A DNA stretch of 64,000 nucleotides from Chalara sp. BL73 (Eukaryota; Ascomycota; Leotiomycetes; Helotiales), in the NCBI GenBank assembly GCA_918026815.1, contig CAKJVC010000088.1, forward strand, positions 1,488,001 through 1,552,000, in the 5' to 3' direction. The translations under genes and the position numbers were made by a program. Shown here in pieces: positions 1-11,956 of this stretch (position 1 is the stretch's first letter; every line of letters begins with the position of its first letter). Below the pieces are notes generated by a model. It was given only the letters and a program-made list of their open reading frames with translations, did not search any database and was not told the origin of the DNA.

Positions 1-370
1 ATCGGTAGGCTCTTCTCAAGTCCTGTTATTTTGTTCCCTGAGAAAGCTCCTCGCACACTGAGCGGCTGATTGTTTTGTCCCCTGATAAAGATGATGAGCC
101 ACCACTTTGGCTGCGATGTATGCACATAGAACGTAGGATCTCCAATACCAGCATGCCCCATCTTGATTTCACCCCTAAACTTTCACTTGGCACATAACAC
201 GGTGGAATGTTCGAGGACTCATATCCCTTTCTTATTATGTTGGATAGTTGCTGGAATAGATATTGGGGTCCGATATCTCCTATACAAGTAGCGGAGATCT
301 TCCGTGAGGCCCACTTGCTTTGAATCTCCACAACCGTTAAAGTATCTGCCTCTTATTCCTTTGCATCGTC
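1..370. other. 5' flank of the secreted-protein gene
   Basis: No supported gene. The minus-strand open frame over 26-331 has no family resemblance and no splice partners. The last 30 bases before the ATG at 371 are pyrimidine-rich, as is common for fungal leaders. Confidence 0.5.
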
Positions 371-2259
371 ATGTTACCACCATTGTTGTTCTTTTTATGC
401 TTGCTCGAGTATGCTACTGCTACACCGACAGCGAATGCTATTCTCGAGCCCATTTCGGACCATGATTGGCCGGGTATGGAAACGAGGAATGCTCTCATGA
501 GCAGAAGTCCTCGTCATGCCGTTGCTCTTCAGCAGCGAGAACATTTTGTTTGGGGCGCGCAAAATAGTAAATATTCAACCTCAACTTATCTTAAATAGGT
601 AGTAATGTGTTTGTTATTTAGGGAGTTCCGGTAGTATCTATGCCAACATGACCCTCGACACGACTGGCCATGACAACACACTTGTTATTTCTACGGACCG
701 TTTCGCTGGCAAGCTGAAGACAGTACAATGTGGGCCTGAGATCACGATGGTGTTCAGGTCCAATGAATCTTACACAGACGCCATCCATGACTGGGAGTGG
801 GTGAACTTTAATGATCATCGCACTTTCATTCTCATTACGAATTACGCAGGATGTGGAGAAAAGAATACAAGAGAGCCATGGGTAGTCAGCAATGCTCGCA
901 ATGACCCTGCGAACCTTACCGTCCATCTCAAAGCCACTAAGACGACTTGGGAAGATCTGGGAAAGCGGCTTCCATATCAGCTTGATATAGGTCACTTTAC
1001 ACATACTTCTTCGACGAACATGACGAAACGAAATGCCGGTATAGATGATTTAGTAGACAAAGTAGCGGACAAAGCCAAGGATATCGCGGGCGATGTGAAA
1101 GATGGTACGAAAAAGGCTGTCGACGCTGTCCAAGACAAAATTGAAGACTTCATTGAGCGTCACGATGACAAAACCTTCTCCCTCGCCCACAATTTTCCAC
1201 CCATGATCCTCCAGAAAACCACCAATAAAGGCCTCTCCCTGGGCATCGCCTGCAATTCCTGCTCCACGAAAGGACAGCTCTCCCTAGTCATGAATCTCGC
1301 AAACATCAACGGAAAGAAAAAGTTCAGTGCATCTATATCCCCGAAATCCTTCGTTGCCGATCTTCCTCTCACATTCACGGCATCTGGAACTCTTGTTGGC
1401 TCATGGGACAAGACTTTCAATATTCTGCCCACCCTCGCACTTCCGGGGTTTTCAATCCCCGGGCTTTTCACTCTCGGCCCCAACCTGCAGATTGAAGCCG
1501 GCTTCAGCCTCTCCGATGTGACGGGCAACATCGAGCTTCACAGTGGCGTTGAAATGCGGCTTCCCGATTCCGCCACCGCAACTGCTGACTTCAGCAATCT
1601 GAAAAAGGGCAAGATTAGTGGCTGGAAACCCTCATTTAAAGCGAAGAAATTCAGCGTCGGGAGCGCCGAGGTGAGCGCGTTGATCAACTTTCGAACGGTG
1701 ATCAAGGTGGCTATTACTGGAAAGGTGTTGGGTGATGGCGTAGAAGTGGACGTCCAACTTGCCATACCCACCGTCAACGTTAAAATTAGCGCAAAACACG
1801 GTTAGTTCCCATCCCTTCCCTTCATCTTGAACATCCTTATCCTCATCACCTCTCGACCTGCAAGCTGACATGCTCAATACCACAGACCCCCAAGGCAACG
1901 TCTGCAACAACCCCGCCGCCAAACTCGGCGTTAGCGCGCAAGCCACGGCGGGCGCGAAGCTTTCCTTCGAAGCGTATTTCGAGGTCTTGGGTAAGAGGAA
2001 GGAGTTCATCGATACCCCGCTGTTCGATAAAAGCGACGCTTTCAAGTTTCCGGAGTTTTGTCACGCGATCACGGGGTCTGGTGGGGCGAAGCAGGACCCG
2101 AAGAAGGCGGGTAATGATGTGAAGAAACCTGCCGTCGACACGGCGAAGAAAGGCAGCACGAAGAGGGGCGATGTTGATGCGCAGACCAGAGAGTTGGGGT
2201 TGGAGACGGTGGTGTTCAGTCCCAGGGGCGTGGATCGCTTTGCGGAGAGGGGGGCTTGA
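371..2259 (+). CDS. secreted two-domain protein of unknown function (DUF7029/DUF7223-like)
   Basis: Three exons, 371-566, 622-1800 and 1886-2259, give 582 aa. Introns of 55 bp (567-621) and 85 bp (1801-1885) both join in phase. Residues 1-18 form a signal peptide (MLPPLLFFLCLLEYATAT). A beta-rich N-terminal region (roughly 66-180) contains the run SIYANMTLDTTGHDNTL and paired cysteines. It is followed by an amphipathic Lys/Asp-rich segment with repeated KVADKAKDI-like heptads, then a long beta-strand domain with a CNSC motif, and a basic C-terminal tail. This layout resembles the fungal secreted families I know as DUF7029 plus DUF7223; that assignment is from memory. Probable cell-surface or extracellular protein; no catalytic motif was recognised. 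Confidence 0.75.
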
Positions 2260-4188
2260 GTATTTTCTGCAATTTTTGGAGAAGGGAAGAACTTCATCTA
2301 GGGTTTCCATTGGTGCTTAGGTTTGATGAGCTTGAGTGGTGCTTGGAGTTCGGAAGATACCCGGTCTCAATTTTTGATTTGCGTTTTCCTTGTTTTGAGA
2401 TTTTCGTCCTTTTATAGACCATGAAGAGGCTACATGACATATTTGTAACTGTGCGAAGCCGTCTCCTCCTCTTCAACTCAGATGACATCGAGCATGTGAT
2501 ACGAGACCACCACGCTTCTCTGAGGGCGAAACATTAATGGAGATACCGATTCAAGGAAAGCGGAGATGGTGTTTAAACATGTGAATCGATATCTCCATTG
2601 GGATGCCCTTGTAATCATCACCCTTTCGATTGTCGCCCCGGCATCATTTTTAAAGCTCCAGACAAAAGAAGGGCCTGTCAACCTTGTCGTTGCCTGCGAA
2701 GTGCCTAAGGCGCCGCGCTGGAGGGCCCCGCGCCTTCTAGACGTCATACATAAATAATGCTATCGATTTGGCGATACCGAATCAAGAATGTTGCGGGTGT
2801 GGGTGCGTGAGCTGGTAGTTCCGTGGATGGCTTGTGTTAAGTGCCTTCTGTATGTCTGAATTGGGTGGTGCGGTTACACTTTGATGAGACGGACTGTGTA
2901 GTAAGAAATGGTTGGCTACAGCAATAAGAGGCAAAGCAAAGCAAGGGATGTTGGGAGCGAGATGCTGTGCAATACTGTCTGGATGTAACTGGTGCGCACG
3001 TGCTTAGATGACAGATCTCAATAAGAGACTTAGGAATAAACAATATAGAGATTCCATATCTACTCTAGAAGAATCTTGAATGAGTATACAGGCATCTTAG
3101 ACATCAAACATCATATCCGGCCTCAAGCGCCGGGGAACTCCGTCTCCACCTAGGAAAACCCCATAAGATCTAGGTGACCACCACCCCGCCCCTTACCCCA
3201 AAACAACACCAATAGTAGTCGGCATACGACTTAGGTCGTACTGCTCACAAAATCCAAGTTACTCCGTTTGTGAAAATAAACTCCCCCCTGCCGCCAACCC
3301 CCGGAAAGAAAAACCAGTAAACTCCATTAGATGTTTAATCGTGAGTCTCGATAAGAGTATATCGATTCTGATCTCCGGTTCCCATTAACAAAGAAATGGC
3401 AAATGATATCACCACGATATGAATGTTCTCTCCGATAAAGGCGAGTACTTGACTTCACAGGATGGATAAAGCGAACTCCGTCCAACTGGTTGATAGACGG
3501 GTAACCAGGATTTGACAAATCCGTTTGTCACACTGTATAGAACAGAGTTAGCAGAATTTCGACTAGTTCTTTCTCGCAACGTACTGATCGGAACATGGAT
3601 ACAAGTTGAACAAGAAACCAAAACGAAAGTAGTGATGATTCAACGAAGCATGCCCCCGATCTCCAGATCGAATTGGCTCCTCTCTTTGACAAGCCTGTTG
3701 CCTGTATCTGGCTTATAGTGTATGAAAAACGGTGCACTCCTTGTGCGCGGTCAGTCTTGAGATCATAAGTACAGAGGTTAATTTGGAAAACGAATCGCAG
3801 CTGCCATGAGCCAATGGAACTGAGGCTCTGCGCGCTCGGGTTTAGGCACAGGCGGAAAGCTCTCTCTTGTTGAGATGCAGCTATTCAGCCTGTCTGTGAA
3901 CTTCTGGCCATTGACACGGACGTTCCCTTTATCGGAAACTCCTCTCTGCCAATGCAGCTGCAATCTCTAACTCGCAGTGAGATATAGAGAATGGCCATCT
4001 TGTCATAAGTCAGCCTATAGTATAAAGGGTATCAGGCCAATCACTTGAAAGGCTTAAGGCCAGAAATAGACGACTGTCGTAAAGGCGACAATCTAAGAAG
4101 ATCCGAGTCTCGGAAAATTGGCCAGATGCGATGATGGAACGACACCGCTATCAAAGAAGTAGTTGGCACGAGTACCAAAGAGTATTAC
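2260..4188. other. gene-free stretch
   Basis: Only scattered open frames under 90 codons, none with splice partners or a recognisable family. It lies between the tails of two convergent genes. If the alternative last exon of the ankyrin gene is real, that gene extends into this stretch as far as 4093. Confidence 0.5.
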
Positions 4189-6368
4189 TTACGAGTTATC
4201 CACGGTTACAAATGGCTTGTAAACCTCTTTGGTGGTCTGAATGGTGCGTGCAGATGGCTTCCCACGGACGACTGGAGCACGCAGGGTGTATTCGTCATAG
4301 ACTGTAGGTTCCGCTATCCCACCATGATCCGCAATCAATACGATACAAGAAAGAATCCGTGAATATAGTCCACTATCCTGATCCTTTTGAGCCTTCGCTA
4401 AGCATGCTGCAGCAAAGCCCATTACGCTCGTCTTTCGATTGCTTCGATTGTTCGGGTTGGCACCACATTCCAGGAGAAACATTACAGCATCTCTAATTCC
4501 ATGCCTCACAGCAATCGCCATAGCTGTGTATCCTCTCTTGGCTCTCATGTGGACGTTCGATTGCCGAATGAGTTTCTCAAGGTCTTTTGGTGACATGGGC
4601 TCTGTTGGCCATTTTCGTAGTCTCACAATCAGTTGTGTGTCTCCATCTCCGTTGAGGTCATCACATCCGGCTGTTTCTGACTCTAGCCTCCGTTTCCAGA
4701 GCGCAACGGATGGCATCGGCTGTTGTCTCTGCGGCTCGTCCTGTCCATCTACATTAGGAAGTAGGTTACTTTCTTGGAAAATCCATTGTTTATATTGCTC
4801 ATTCCAGAGGAAATGTGCAGAGTCTTGAAGCCTCGAGTGAACAGTACCTCCTCTGAATTCCTTGGCGGAAAAGTCAAAGACAAGATCAGATGCTTTGCGT
4901 AAGACTTCATCAAGTTTGACGTCATCATTTGCTTCGAGATCTATGACATGTAGAAATGTTTCTCCTGACGTGTTCCGAGCGTGTATGTTGGAGGTGAAGT
5001 CCAATAGCTGAAGAACACGCCTATAATTGCCAGCAGCGGCAGCATGATGCAATGGCGTGTTGCCAAATCTGTCCACAACAGCACAGTTGATTAAGCTTCC
5101 GTCGTCGCTCATTGAATTCCTGGCTAACGAGTGTGCTTCCGAAAAACCGCAGACTTTGCAAAGAACCCTTTTTTCTACATCGTTCTCAAAGAACTCACAA
5201 CATGGTCTAGTCTTCAATGATATTGCGTCCGACTCGGTGTGATTTCCCGAAGTCGAGGAGAATTTGGACATATCCACTAATTCATCCCAAGTGCGGTACT
5301 CTTCACGGGAGAGGTGGAGCTCACTTGGGTTTGAATATCTATCTGACGAAAGGCTCATCGCGTCGATGAGACTGGACCGCCAAGAATTAGTTGTAGAGAG
5401 TACCGACTCGATGTGGCTGAGGCAGTGCGACATTTTGGAAGAGAGCAGGCTGGGCGCACGGCGAAGACTAGCAACCATCCGCTTACTAGCCAGCTTTCCG
5501 ATCGCCTTTGTCAGACCTCGACCATTGGTAAGCTCATGTAAATTCGTAGCGCCCGTAACGGCCCATGCCGCCGCTATCTCAGCTGTCACATTTGGTTCGC
5601 TTTTGGCAATAGGTGCTCCTGAAGTAGGGCTATTTTGTTCTGACGTTGGCGTAATGCATTGTATGTCGGAATCAAGAGCTGTGGAAGCAGGCGACTCGGC
5701 ACTTGGAGCACTTTCGCCACTGTAAGAGGGGGATACAGTGGTATCGGAGCGATCGTGGCAATCATCTAAGGCCACACTCTCGCTGGAACGCTTTCGGGCC
5801 GCGTGAAGAGAGAGAATTTCAGTAGGGCTTATAGGAGTGTTTGACAACGGCTGATCTGAATCAGGATAGGAAGAAGGTTTTAAAGTGAAGTCTTCCGGTG
5901 CACAAGAGGAGGTTTCTTTATAATAACGGCAAGGATCGTAATAGGGGGTTGGGGTTTGAGGACGGAAGACCTGGGTAGTAATTGTTGGAACGGGTTTGCT
6001 TTCCAAGCAAGGTCGAGATGATGGTCGATAAGAGTACTTGGAGACTCGGTCTTGACGGGCACGCTTCAGTTGAGCAAGACGATTGACCATTTGTTTCTGC
6101 TCCGTGGGACGATACTGCCGCCAGTCTTTGACATTGTTGGGAAGTAGCAAACTCAGCTGTGCCTGTATGCTTCTGACACTACTATAGATTAGAGTGACAC
6201 AGTAATAAGCTGACATAAAACATACCTTGGCGAGAATTTGTCCTCCTTCAACAGCTGCTGGATATCTTGGACGGTGATATCAGTCAGGAGGTAAAGACGT
6301 CCTAACTTCCTATTCCTCGAAGCGGTCCAATCGAGCTTAGGACGACCCCCGGGATTACTACGTGCCAT
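4189..6368 (-). CDS. Clr5-type domain ankyrin-repeat protein (paralogue A)
   Basis: Two exons, 6368-6226 and 6181-4189, with a 44-bp intron (6182-6225, donor GTATGT, acceptor ATAG); 711 aa. The N-terminus carries a Clr5-like helical module: GRPKLDWTASRNRKL, then RLYLLTDITVQDIQQLL, continuing across the intron into SVRSIQAQL and a TEQKQMVNRLAQLK helix. The middle is Ser/Pro-rich and disordered. The C-terminal half holds ankyrin units (FGNTPLHHAAAAGNYRRVLQLL and KRGYTAMAIAVRHGIRDAVMFLLECGANPNNRS-type repeats). Clr5 modules in fungi are presumed DNA-binding or regulatory, so a nuclear or signalling role is inferred. An alternative 3' end exists: GTAAGT overlapping the stop codon could splice over 45 bp (4148-4192) to a short last exon ending at 4093. 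Paralogue B (11957-14202) shares the intron position and phase. Confidence 0.85.
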
Positions 6369-7591
6369 TACGAGAAATGTATGAATAGTTCGGCAGTCGA
6401 ATAATGCCGTGGTGTTTCACCGAGCTAATGCATTCGATGGACTTATGGAATGGCCAACATGCCTGGTTACCACGCGTCGTAACCCCTCTATGGGTAGTTT
6501 GACCCGGTTTCCTGGTACCAACAGCGATTGGAAGAGTTTGTCACGCTCTAGCTGATTGATTAGCAAGAGGCGAAAGTCCAGACAAAGGTCTCGCAGAAAC
6601 GTACAGAGGTAGATCTTAAGGGTTGGGGAACTTTTGGATTGAGATGAGGTCGTCTGAGATATGGGGCGAGTTAGCGAATTTGAGGGTTCTGCGATCTTAC
6701 CCCCTGTTTCTGCGCGCAGCTGATAACCACTCAATTGTTCAGCCACATCCCCAGAGAGGAAGCTGCTCCGTTTTAGACAATTATAGCGCAAGGCTTCAAC
6801 AGGCTTTAAAGGCTGGAGGCACTATCGACGCAGCCTTGTCCCTTCGTGCCAACTCCTTGGGACAACCACCTTGTGCAGTTTGGAATGGAATTATTGCATG
6901 AATGCCCGGAAACATGCAGCATAGGGCACCTGACGCTCAGCCCTAAAGCCGGGATGCCAACAGTCACGGTCCAATCGGTGAAGCTCCGGCGGGCGAAGGA
7001 TACCAGGCCAGGCAATATCCTGTCCTTGCGATAGCCCACAGAGATATCAGGGAGATATCAGATGGCTATCAGCCCTTTCAAGAATTGTGATTGGTCTCCC
7101 AAGGACTCCAATTTTAGAATCCGCTTTGGGGGTGCCCGGGCCTGTCCGGTTGACGTCACAGTGAACGATATATATTCAGCAACTGAACTACGCGGTAGCG
7201 ATAGACACGATCAAGCACTGCAAGTCTGCACGTCCAGGCAACATGTTATGCAACATACTGATCATCTGCCAAAACAAAATTTGACATGGCAAGTAAGCTC
7301 AGCGTTCAATGGCGGTAAACTGCTTCTCAACGAGAATGATCAGGAACATGTTCATAAATAACCCGATTTCTCCCCGGAGGGAACGGCACGTGAGCCCTGC
7401 CTTCGAAATTTCACGGCGATGAAGTTCATTGAGGCATTTCACGGGGGTTCTTGATCTCGATGCTCGACTGCTGGTGACTCAGCCGTGTGGATGCAATTTT
7501 AGATAGGTATAAAACGTTGGCCACGACCATTGTACCAAAGTCAGACCACTTGTTAGTGTATAAATGCAAGCCCAACATTCTCAGGCACATC
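6369..7591. other. intergenic, divergent upstream region with TATA box
   Basis: No supported gene. It separates the start of ankyrin paralogue A (minus) from the small membrane-protein gene (plus). A TATAAAA element lies at 7508-7514, about 80 bp upstream of the ATG at 7592. Open frames over 6417-6791 and 7062-7361 look random. Confidence 0.45.
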
Positions 7592-7855
7592 ATGTATATT
7601 CCAGATCAAGAACATGGTAAGTGATAAGATGAGCCTCATGACAATTGCTGACCTGCTTCAATAATAGCATCGATCTGTGTTTTCGAAAATCATGGGGTTG
7701 ACGCGAATACGTTTCTAGTATTAGTCTTTGGCATTGTCGGTATAATGCTTGCCACATGTATAGTCTGGCAAAAATTCCAGATTAGTCACACCATATGTCC
7801 AGGTGTGTATCCCAGCATCGATCAATTGACAATTCAGTTAGCTGCAGAACATTGA
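7592..7855 (+). CDS. small single-pass membrane protein, hypothetical
   Basis: Two exons, 7592-7616 and 7668-7855, separated by a 51-bp intron (donor GTAAGT, branch-like TTGCTGAC, acceptor AATAG) and joining in phase to 70 aa. The protein starts MYIPDQEHASICVFENHG and has one strong hydrophobic segment (about residues 24-43, TFLVLVFGIVGIMLATCIVW), then a short polar tail. A TATAAAA box sits about 80 bp upstream. No family recognised. The case rests on the consensus intron, phase closure and promoter; a chance arrangement cannot be excluded. It lies just upstream of the acyltransferase gene on the same strand. Confidence 0.5.
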
Positions 7856-8878
7856 TAGACCATAGACGTGAACCCAGGAATCAAGTTTCGAATGAATGAC
7901 AGGAGTTTAGATTAAGAGATTGAATAGAGTTGGCGTTAGACTATGTTGCAGTAAATTCAGGACCAGAGAGGGAAAGAATTTTGAAATTCCGCCAATAATT
8001 GTTATCCCATGTAGAGCAGAAATGAGCCCAGGGAGGATTGTACACTTGCGAGGCTGGTATGCCAGCGCAACATTATCCAATGGTCTATCGCGCCAAGTAA
8101 TCGTCATTTTCCTTTCCATATATGCCACTTTTGTTAATTGGTCTGATTTTGATGAATTATAGAACGCATCCCTTCTCGTAGTCAAACCAACCACAGTTAT
8201 TATCCGGTCCGCAACGGGGGAAATGCATGGCCCTTTGGATTTATGCTTTGAAGCCCATGGATGCTTTGCTAAGTCAGGAGGAGAGCTAAGGATCAGACAG
8301 ATACTTCGGATGGGTTGAGGACATCACAGAATCCGTATCTCCTTGCCCGAACAGGTGGATATTGTGTAATTGTGTCTCCAGTTGACGTTACGCTTCTCAA
8401 TCGTACGGGCTCGGTGCAAGAACGCAATCGTTGCGGCTTGCTTTCAATGTTGCAGGTAGGCCTAGGTGATTACCCTTTCAACTCGGATCATTTCCCACAC
8501 AGATAGTGGGATGCCGTAAACCTGGGATTCTCTCCTGATGCTTCCCATTGAGAGCTGTCTCGGATCCCGGAGACATTTTGACCGAGTATACGACTCTAAG
8601 TTTTCACCTAAAATTCAAGGCAGCAATCGGCTGGGTAATAATGGGCCAGTTGGTGGGCCAGTTAAATGAAGACTTTCCCGACCAATGCGAAAATGTTATA
8701 CGACAGAGCGTATCAGGAACATGAAGAGGCATATCTACTACTGCTTCTTTGCAAAAGAGGCCTCTGATATGCCGAAGAACTAAATGTATAAGAGGAGGAG
8801 AGCAAGCTTGTTTCGAATATAATTTCGGATGCTGATTTCTTTTTCTAACCAAACTAGAACTACGACTTACCTCCAGCC
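7856..8878. other. upstream region of the acyltransferase gene
   Basis: No supported gene. It contains only short open frames and serves as the 5' flank of the gene starting at 8879. Confidence 0.45.
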
Positions 8879-10428
8879 ATGACAGACAAACCGATTGATG
8901 ATGATGTGCTTAGATCAACTGGTATGTCTTCCTTCCCAAAACCTCCCTAACAAATTAATTGATCAATTCAGGTCTCCTCGAGAGATTCTTCATCCACCGG
9001 AACAATCTCAAATTCTACAATACCGTGGCTGTAACGGCAACTTATACAGTTCCAAGATCATTTATCCAGGCCGCTAGCAAGATCGAAAAAGTTGTATACG
9101 CGGCGCTACAACTTGTTGTCAACAAGCACCCTATACTGGGTGTCGCTCTTGCGGATCGAGAAACCTCAGAACCAAAGTGGGTGAGACTTGATGAGATTGA
9201 CCTTCAGCGCCTTGTGACCATCGTTGCAGCCGATCCAAAGTCAAGCCTTGATGAAGCAATGCAATATGGACATCAGATACCTCTAAAGTATACCGATCGA
9301 TCTCCTCTCTGGCATATTGTTGTTTCAGTAGTAAAATCCCAGCTTGACTCTGAATCCAACCAACAATTCTTCTTCTCGCTCGGATTCTATTACCATCACG
9401 GGATCGGAGATGGTGCCTCTGGAGGGATATTCCATCTCGACTTTTATGATGCGCTGAATTCTCTAATCGCCAACAGCACCGTAGCTTCATTCGAATTCTC
9501 CGATGGCGCACTTGTTGCCATCCCAAAAAGGCCACTTTTGCCAACTCTCGAAGAGAAAGTCCAATTTCCTCTCTCCTTTTGGTTCACGCTCAAACAAGTC
9601 GTCAACGCATTCATCTACTCCCCTCCAGCCAATCCTCTCACTTGGTTTGGACCTCCAATTCAGTCGTCAATGCCAGACCAACCTACCACTGTACTGATTC
9701 ACAGCATTTCTCTCGGACCTGCAATCGTAAGCAATCTCGTCGCCAAATGCCGACACGAACAAACAACAGTCACAGCGCTATTCACCGTCCTTGTAGCCCG
9801 CAAACTCGCTTTCATGTATCCCCAGTATTCCCGATTCGTGGGAGGCATCCCGTGCTCACTGCGGAAGTTCTCAGGGCACGCGGATCGCGACATAGGGGTG
9901 TTCTTATCCGACATTATGATCAACTTTTCATCCGAGCTCAAAGTTCCGAGCGGCCACATCAGCTGTTCCTCGAATCCGGCGACCCCTGTCTCTGAAGACG
10001 TCAAGCTCTGGGACAGTGCGCGGACGAGCAAGGCCTGGCTTGTGGCGAACACAACTTCCACCACGGACCAGACAGCCGGGCTGCTAAAGTTCGTGAAGAA
10101 CGACATGCCTGGCTATTTCCTGAGCATGCTGGGTAAGCCACGCAAGTACGCGTTTGAGGTGACAAACATTATGGCTCTGGACGGTGGTGCTGGACGCTAT
10201 GATGAAGGAAAAGCCATGTTTGATCGGATCGTCCTCACAGCATCGCGCGCGACGAATGCTCCGCCGTATCTCATCCTTCTGGCTACCGCGAAGGGTGGCG
10301 ATATGACGGCGACACTTTGTCGTGAAGATGGAATTGTAAGTGGTGAAGAGGGGCGTGAGATGATGAGTTGGTTGGAGAGTCAGCTGAAGGCCATGTTTAA
10401 TAAAATAGACCCTTTGCCAAAGAGATAG
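8879..10428 (+). CDS. alcohol O-acetyltransferase-like (HxxxD) acyltransferase
   Basis: Two exons, 8879-8921 and 8972-10428, with a 50-bp intron (8922-8971, donor GTATGT, acceptor TTCAG); 499 aa, normal for fungal AATase (PF07247-like) proteins. The N-terminus after the splice reads GLLERFFIHRNNLKFYNTV, typical of these enzymes. The HxxxDG catalytic motif appears as HHGIGDG at about residues 156-162, within FYYHHGIGDGASGG. No signal peptide or membrane segment. It should transfer an acyl group from acyl-CoA to an alcohol or related acceptor; the substrate cannot be read from sequence. The ATG at 8879 adds 15 residues missed if the second exon is read alone. It sits between the two Clr5/ankyrin genes, with no other biosynthetic enzyme next to it. 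Confidence 0.82.
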
Positions 10429-10742
10429 ATTATAGACGCCTTCTTTAATGGCAGTAATGGTTTCTCCTCAGACGCATAGTATGCGTTCGCCCCTTTCATT
10501 CCAAGTCAGCAAAAGGCTCAATATTTCGGTTGAAACGATAGACTAGGGAAGTTATGTCAAAATTTAACCCCGCTCAAAATTCCGAATAAGATGCGAGAAT
10601 AGTAGGGAGAGCTTCACCAAAGAATGATGCAAAGAAGCATTTTTGGGTGTATGGAGGGTGGAAATTTGCAAGACATTCGCAGGAACATATAGATAAACGA
10701 AGCGGATGTGGAGTTCATGGATAATCAGCGAGTATCACTCAG
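10429..10742. other. 3' flank between acyltransferase and relic
   Basis: Nothing recognisable; convergent 3' sequence. Confidence 0.4.
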
Positions 10743-11367
10743 TCAAGACGTGGCAGGGATATTGCGGTCCTCAACAATAGTTACTAGGTCTTCAAGCTGA
10801 GTAGTGGTAGTGGATAACCTCTCCTTGCATATCCGAAAGGTATCTGCAGTAGCAGCTCGAGCCGAAGGAAGACCATCCAAAGTGTTAATGTGTCCCAGAA
10901 AATCATCCTGCAACATTGTGATGTTTTTAATAGTGTTTGGATAAACTTGATCTATATGCGTCATGGCCTCCCCACAAATTTCGAGACATTTCTAGGCGCC
11001 GCTATCCCTCTCCTCTTGTATTCACAAGACGCCTAGCTCCATCGTTCTGTATTGCAGAGCTTGAATTATGCGGAGCAAAATCAACTTTGATTGATGTTCC
11101 CGACTGCCCACGGAGGTTTCCGTCTGGTCAAATCAGCTTACGAGAATTTAGTCGTAGATTCGAATTAGGACATCGACAGGCAAGGTTGAGGCGGCGGCTT
11201 TGTTGTTTCCAAGAGGTGTAGCGGAAGCTAGACGATTGCGATCGTGCGGCTTGGGCGTCTTGCTTGCGGTTGAGGGTTCGTTATCAGAGAGATCGAAATC
11301 GAAGGCTTTTGCGATGTCTTTCCTCTTGGAAGGCGTTCCCTTCTGTAACAGTGGCGTTGTTGCTCAT
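10743..11367 (-). pseudogene. decayed gene with a fungal N-terminal (PF17111-like) domain
   Basis: Minus-strand coding-like sequence in two pieces. The downstream piece (about 11030-10743) reads QEERDSGA, then an in-frame TAG at 10994-10992, then KCLEICGEAMTHIDQVYPN, and later RICKERLSTTTTQLEDLV. This matches the helical pattern of the 'fungal N-terminal domain' found on STAND/NLR-like and ankyrin proteins (EERDSxKxCLEIC...HIDQ). The upstream piece (about 11365-11150) reads KGTPSKRKDIAKAFDFDLSD and STLPVDVLIRIYD then stop. It is out of frame with the only nearby ATG by one base. In-frame stops and missing linking sequence indicate a broken gene; a spliced gene using TAG as an acceptor is a less likely alternative. 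Confidence 0.5.
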
Positions 11368-11370
11368 CTG

Positions 11371-11956
11371 GCTCTCTGAGAAGATGATGATGAAAGATAA
11401 TGAACAGAAGGGCTTGAAACGAAGGTAGACGGAGGTCTGTTCTACTTTGCCGCCTTCGTCAGAATACTAACTTTAAGCCAATGCTTTGTTCATTGGAGGG
11501 GGCAGTCACTGACAGCATAACCACTTCCCACCCTTTCTAGTCTTTCCGAAATCCAACTGCACCAGTAGAAATCTACCAGCCTGACTAGTTTCCAGGGAAG
11601 CAATTCTCAAATAATCGATGATCCTGCGATTATTTGCCTCCCAACAAAATCCATACATTACATGTCGACACGAGCTACACCAACTTCTCGAGGTTTTGGC
11701 CAGCCCAAACTATCCAGCTCTTGCTCGTTGTCCAAAAACCGATCCAAGTCCATTGACTCTAGTAAAAAATAACCGCCATCTGGGCACACGCGCATAACCC
11801 ACTGGCAGCAAATTAACCCAGTTCTTAACACCACCACGATCTTTCACAAAATTCGAGTTTGTCGGTATCCTTGTATCAATGAGTAACTTGAGCGTATTTG
11901 CTGATGATACGAGAAACATTTCCTTATCGTGTGGGGCTCTGAAATGGCTTGACAAA
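11371..11956. other. gene-free stretch
   Basis: Nothing supported. It contains the 3' flank of ankyrin paralogue B. Confidence 0.4.

Noticed and set aside
26..331. Minus-strand 101-codon frame at the left edge
   Set aside because: No family features, no splice partner, and it overlaps the 5' flank of a well-supported gene.
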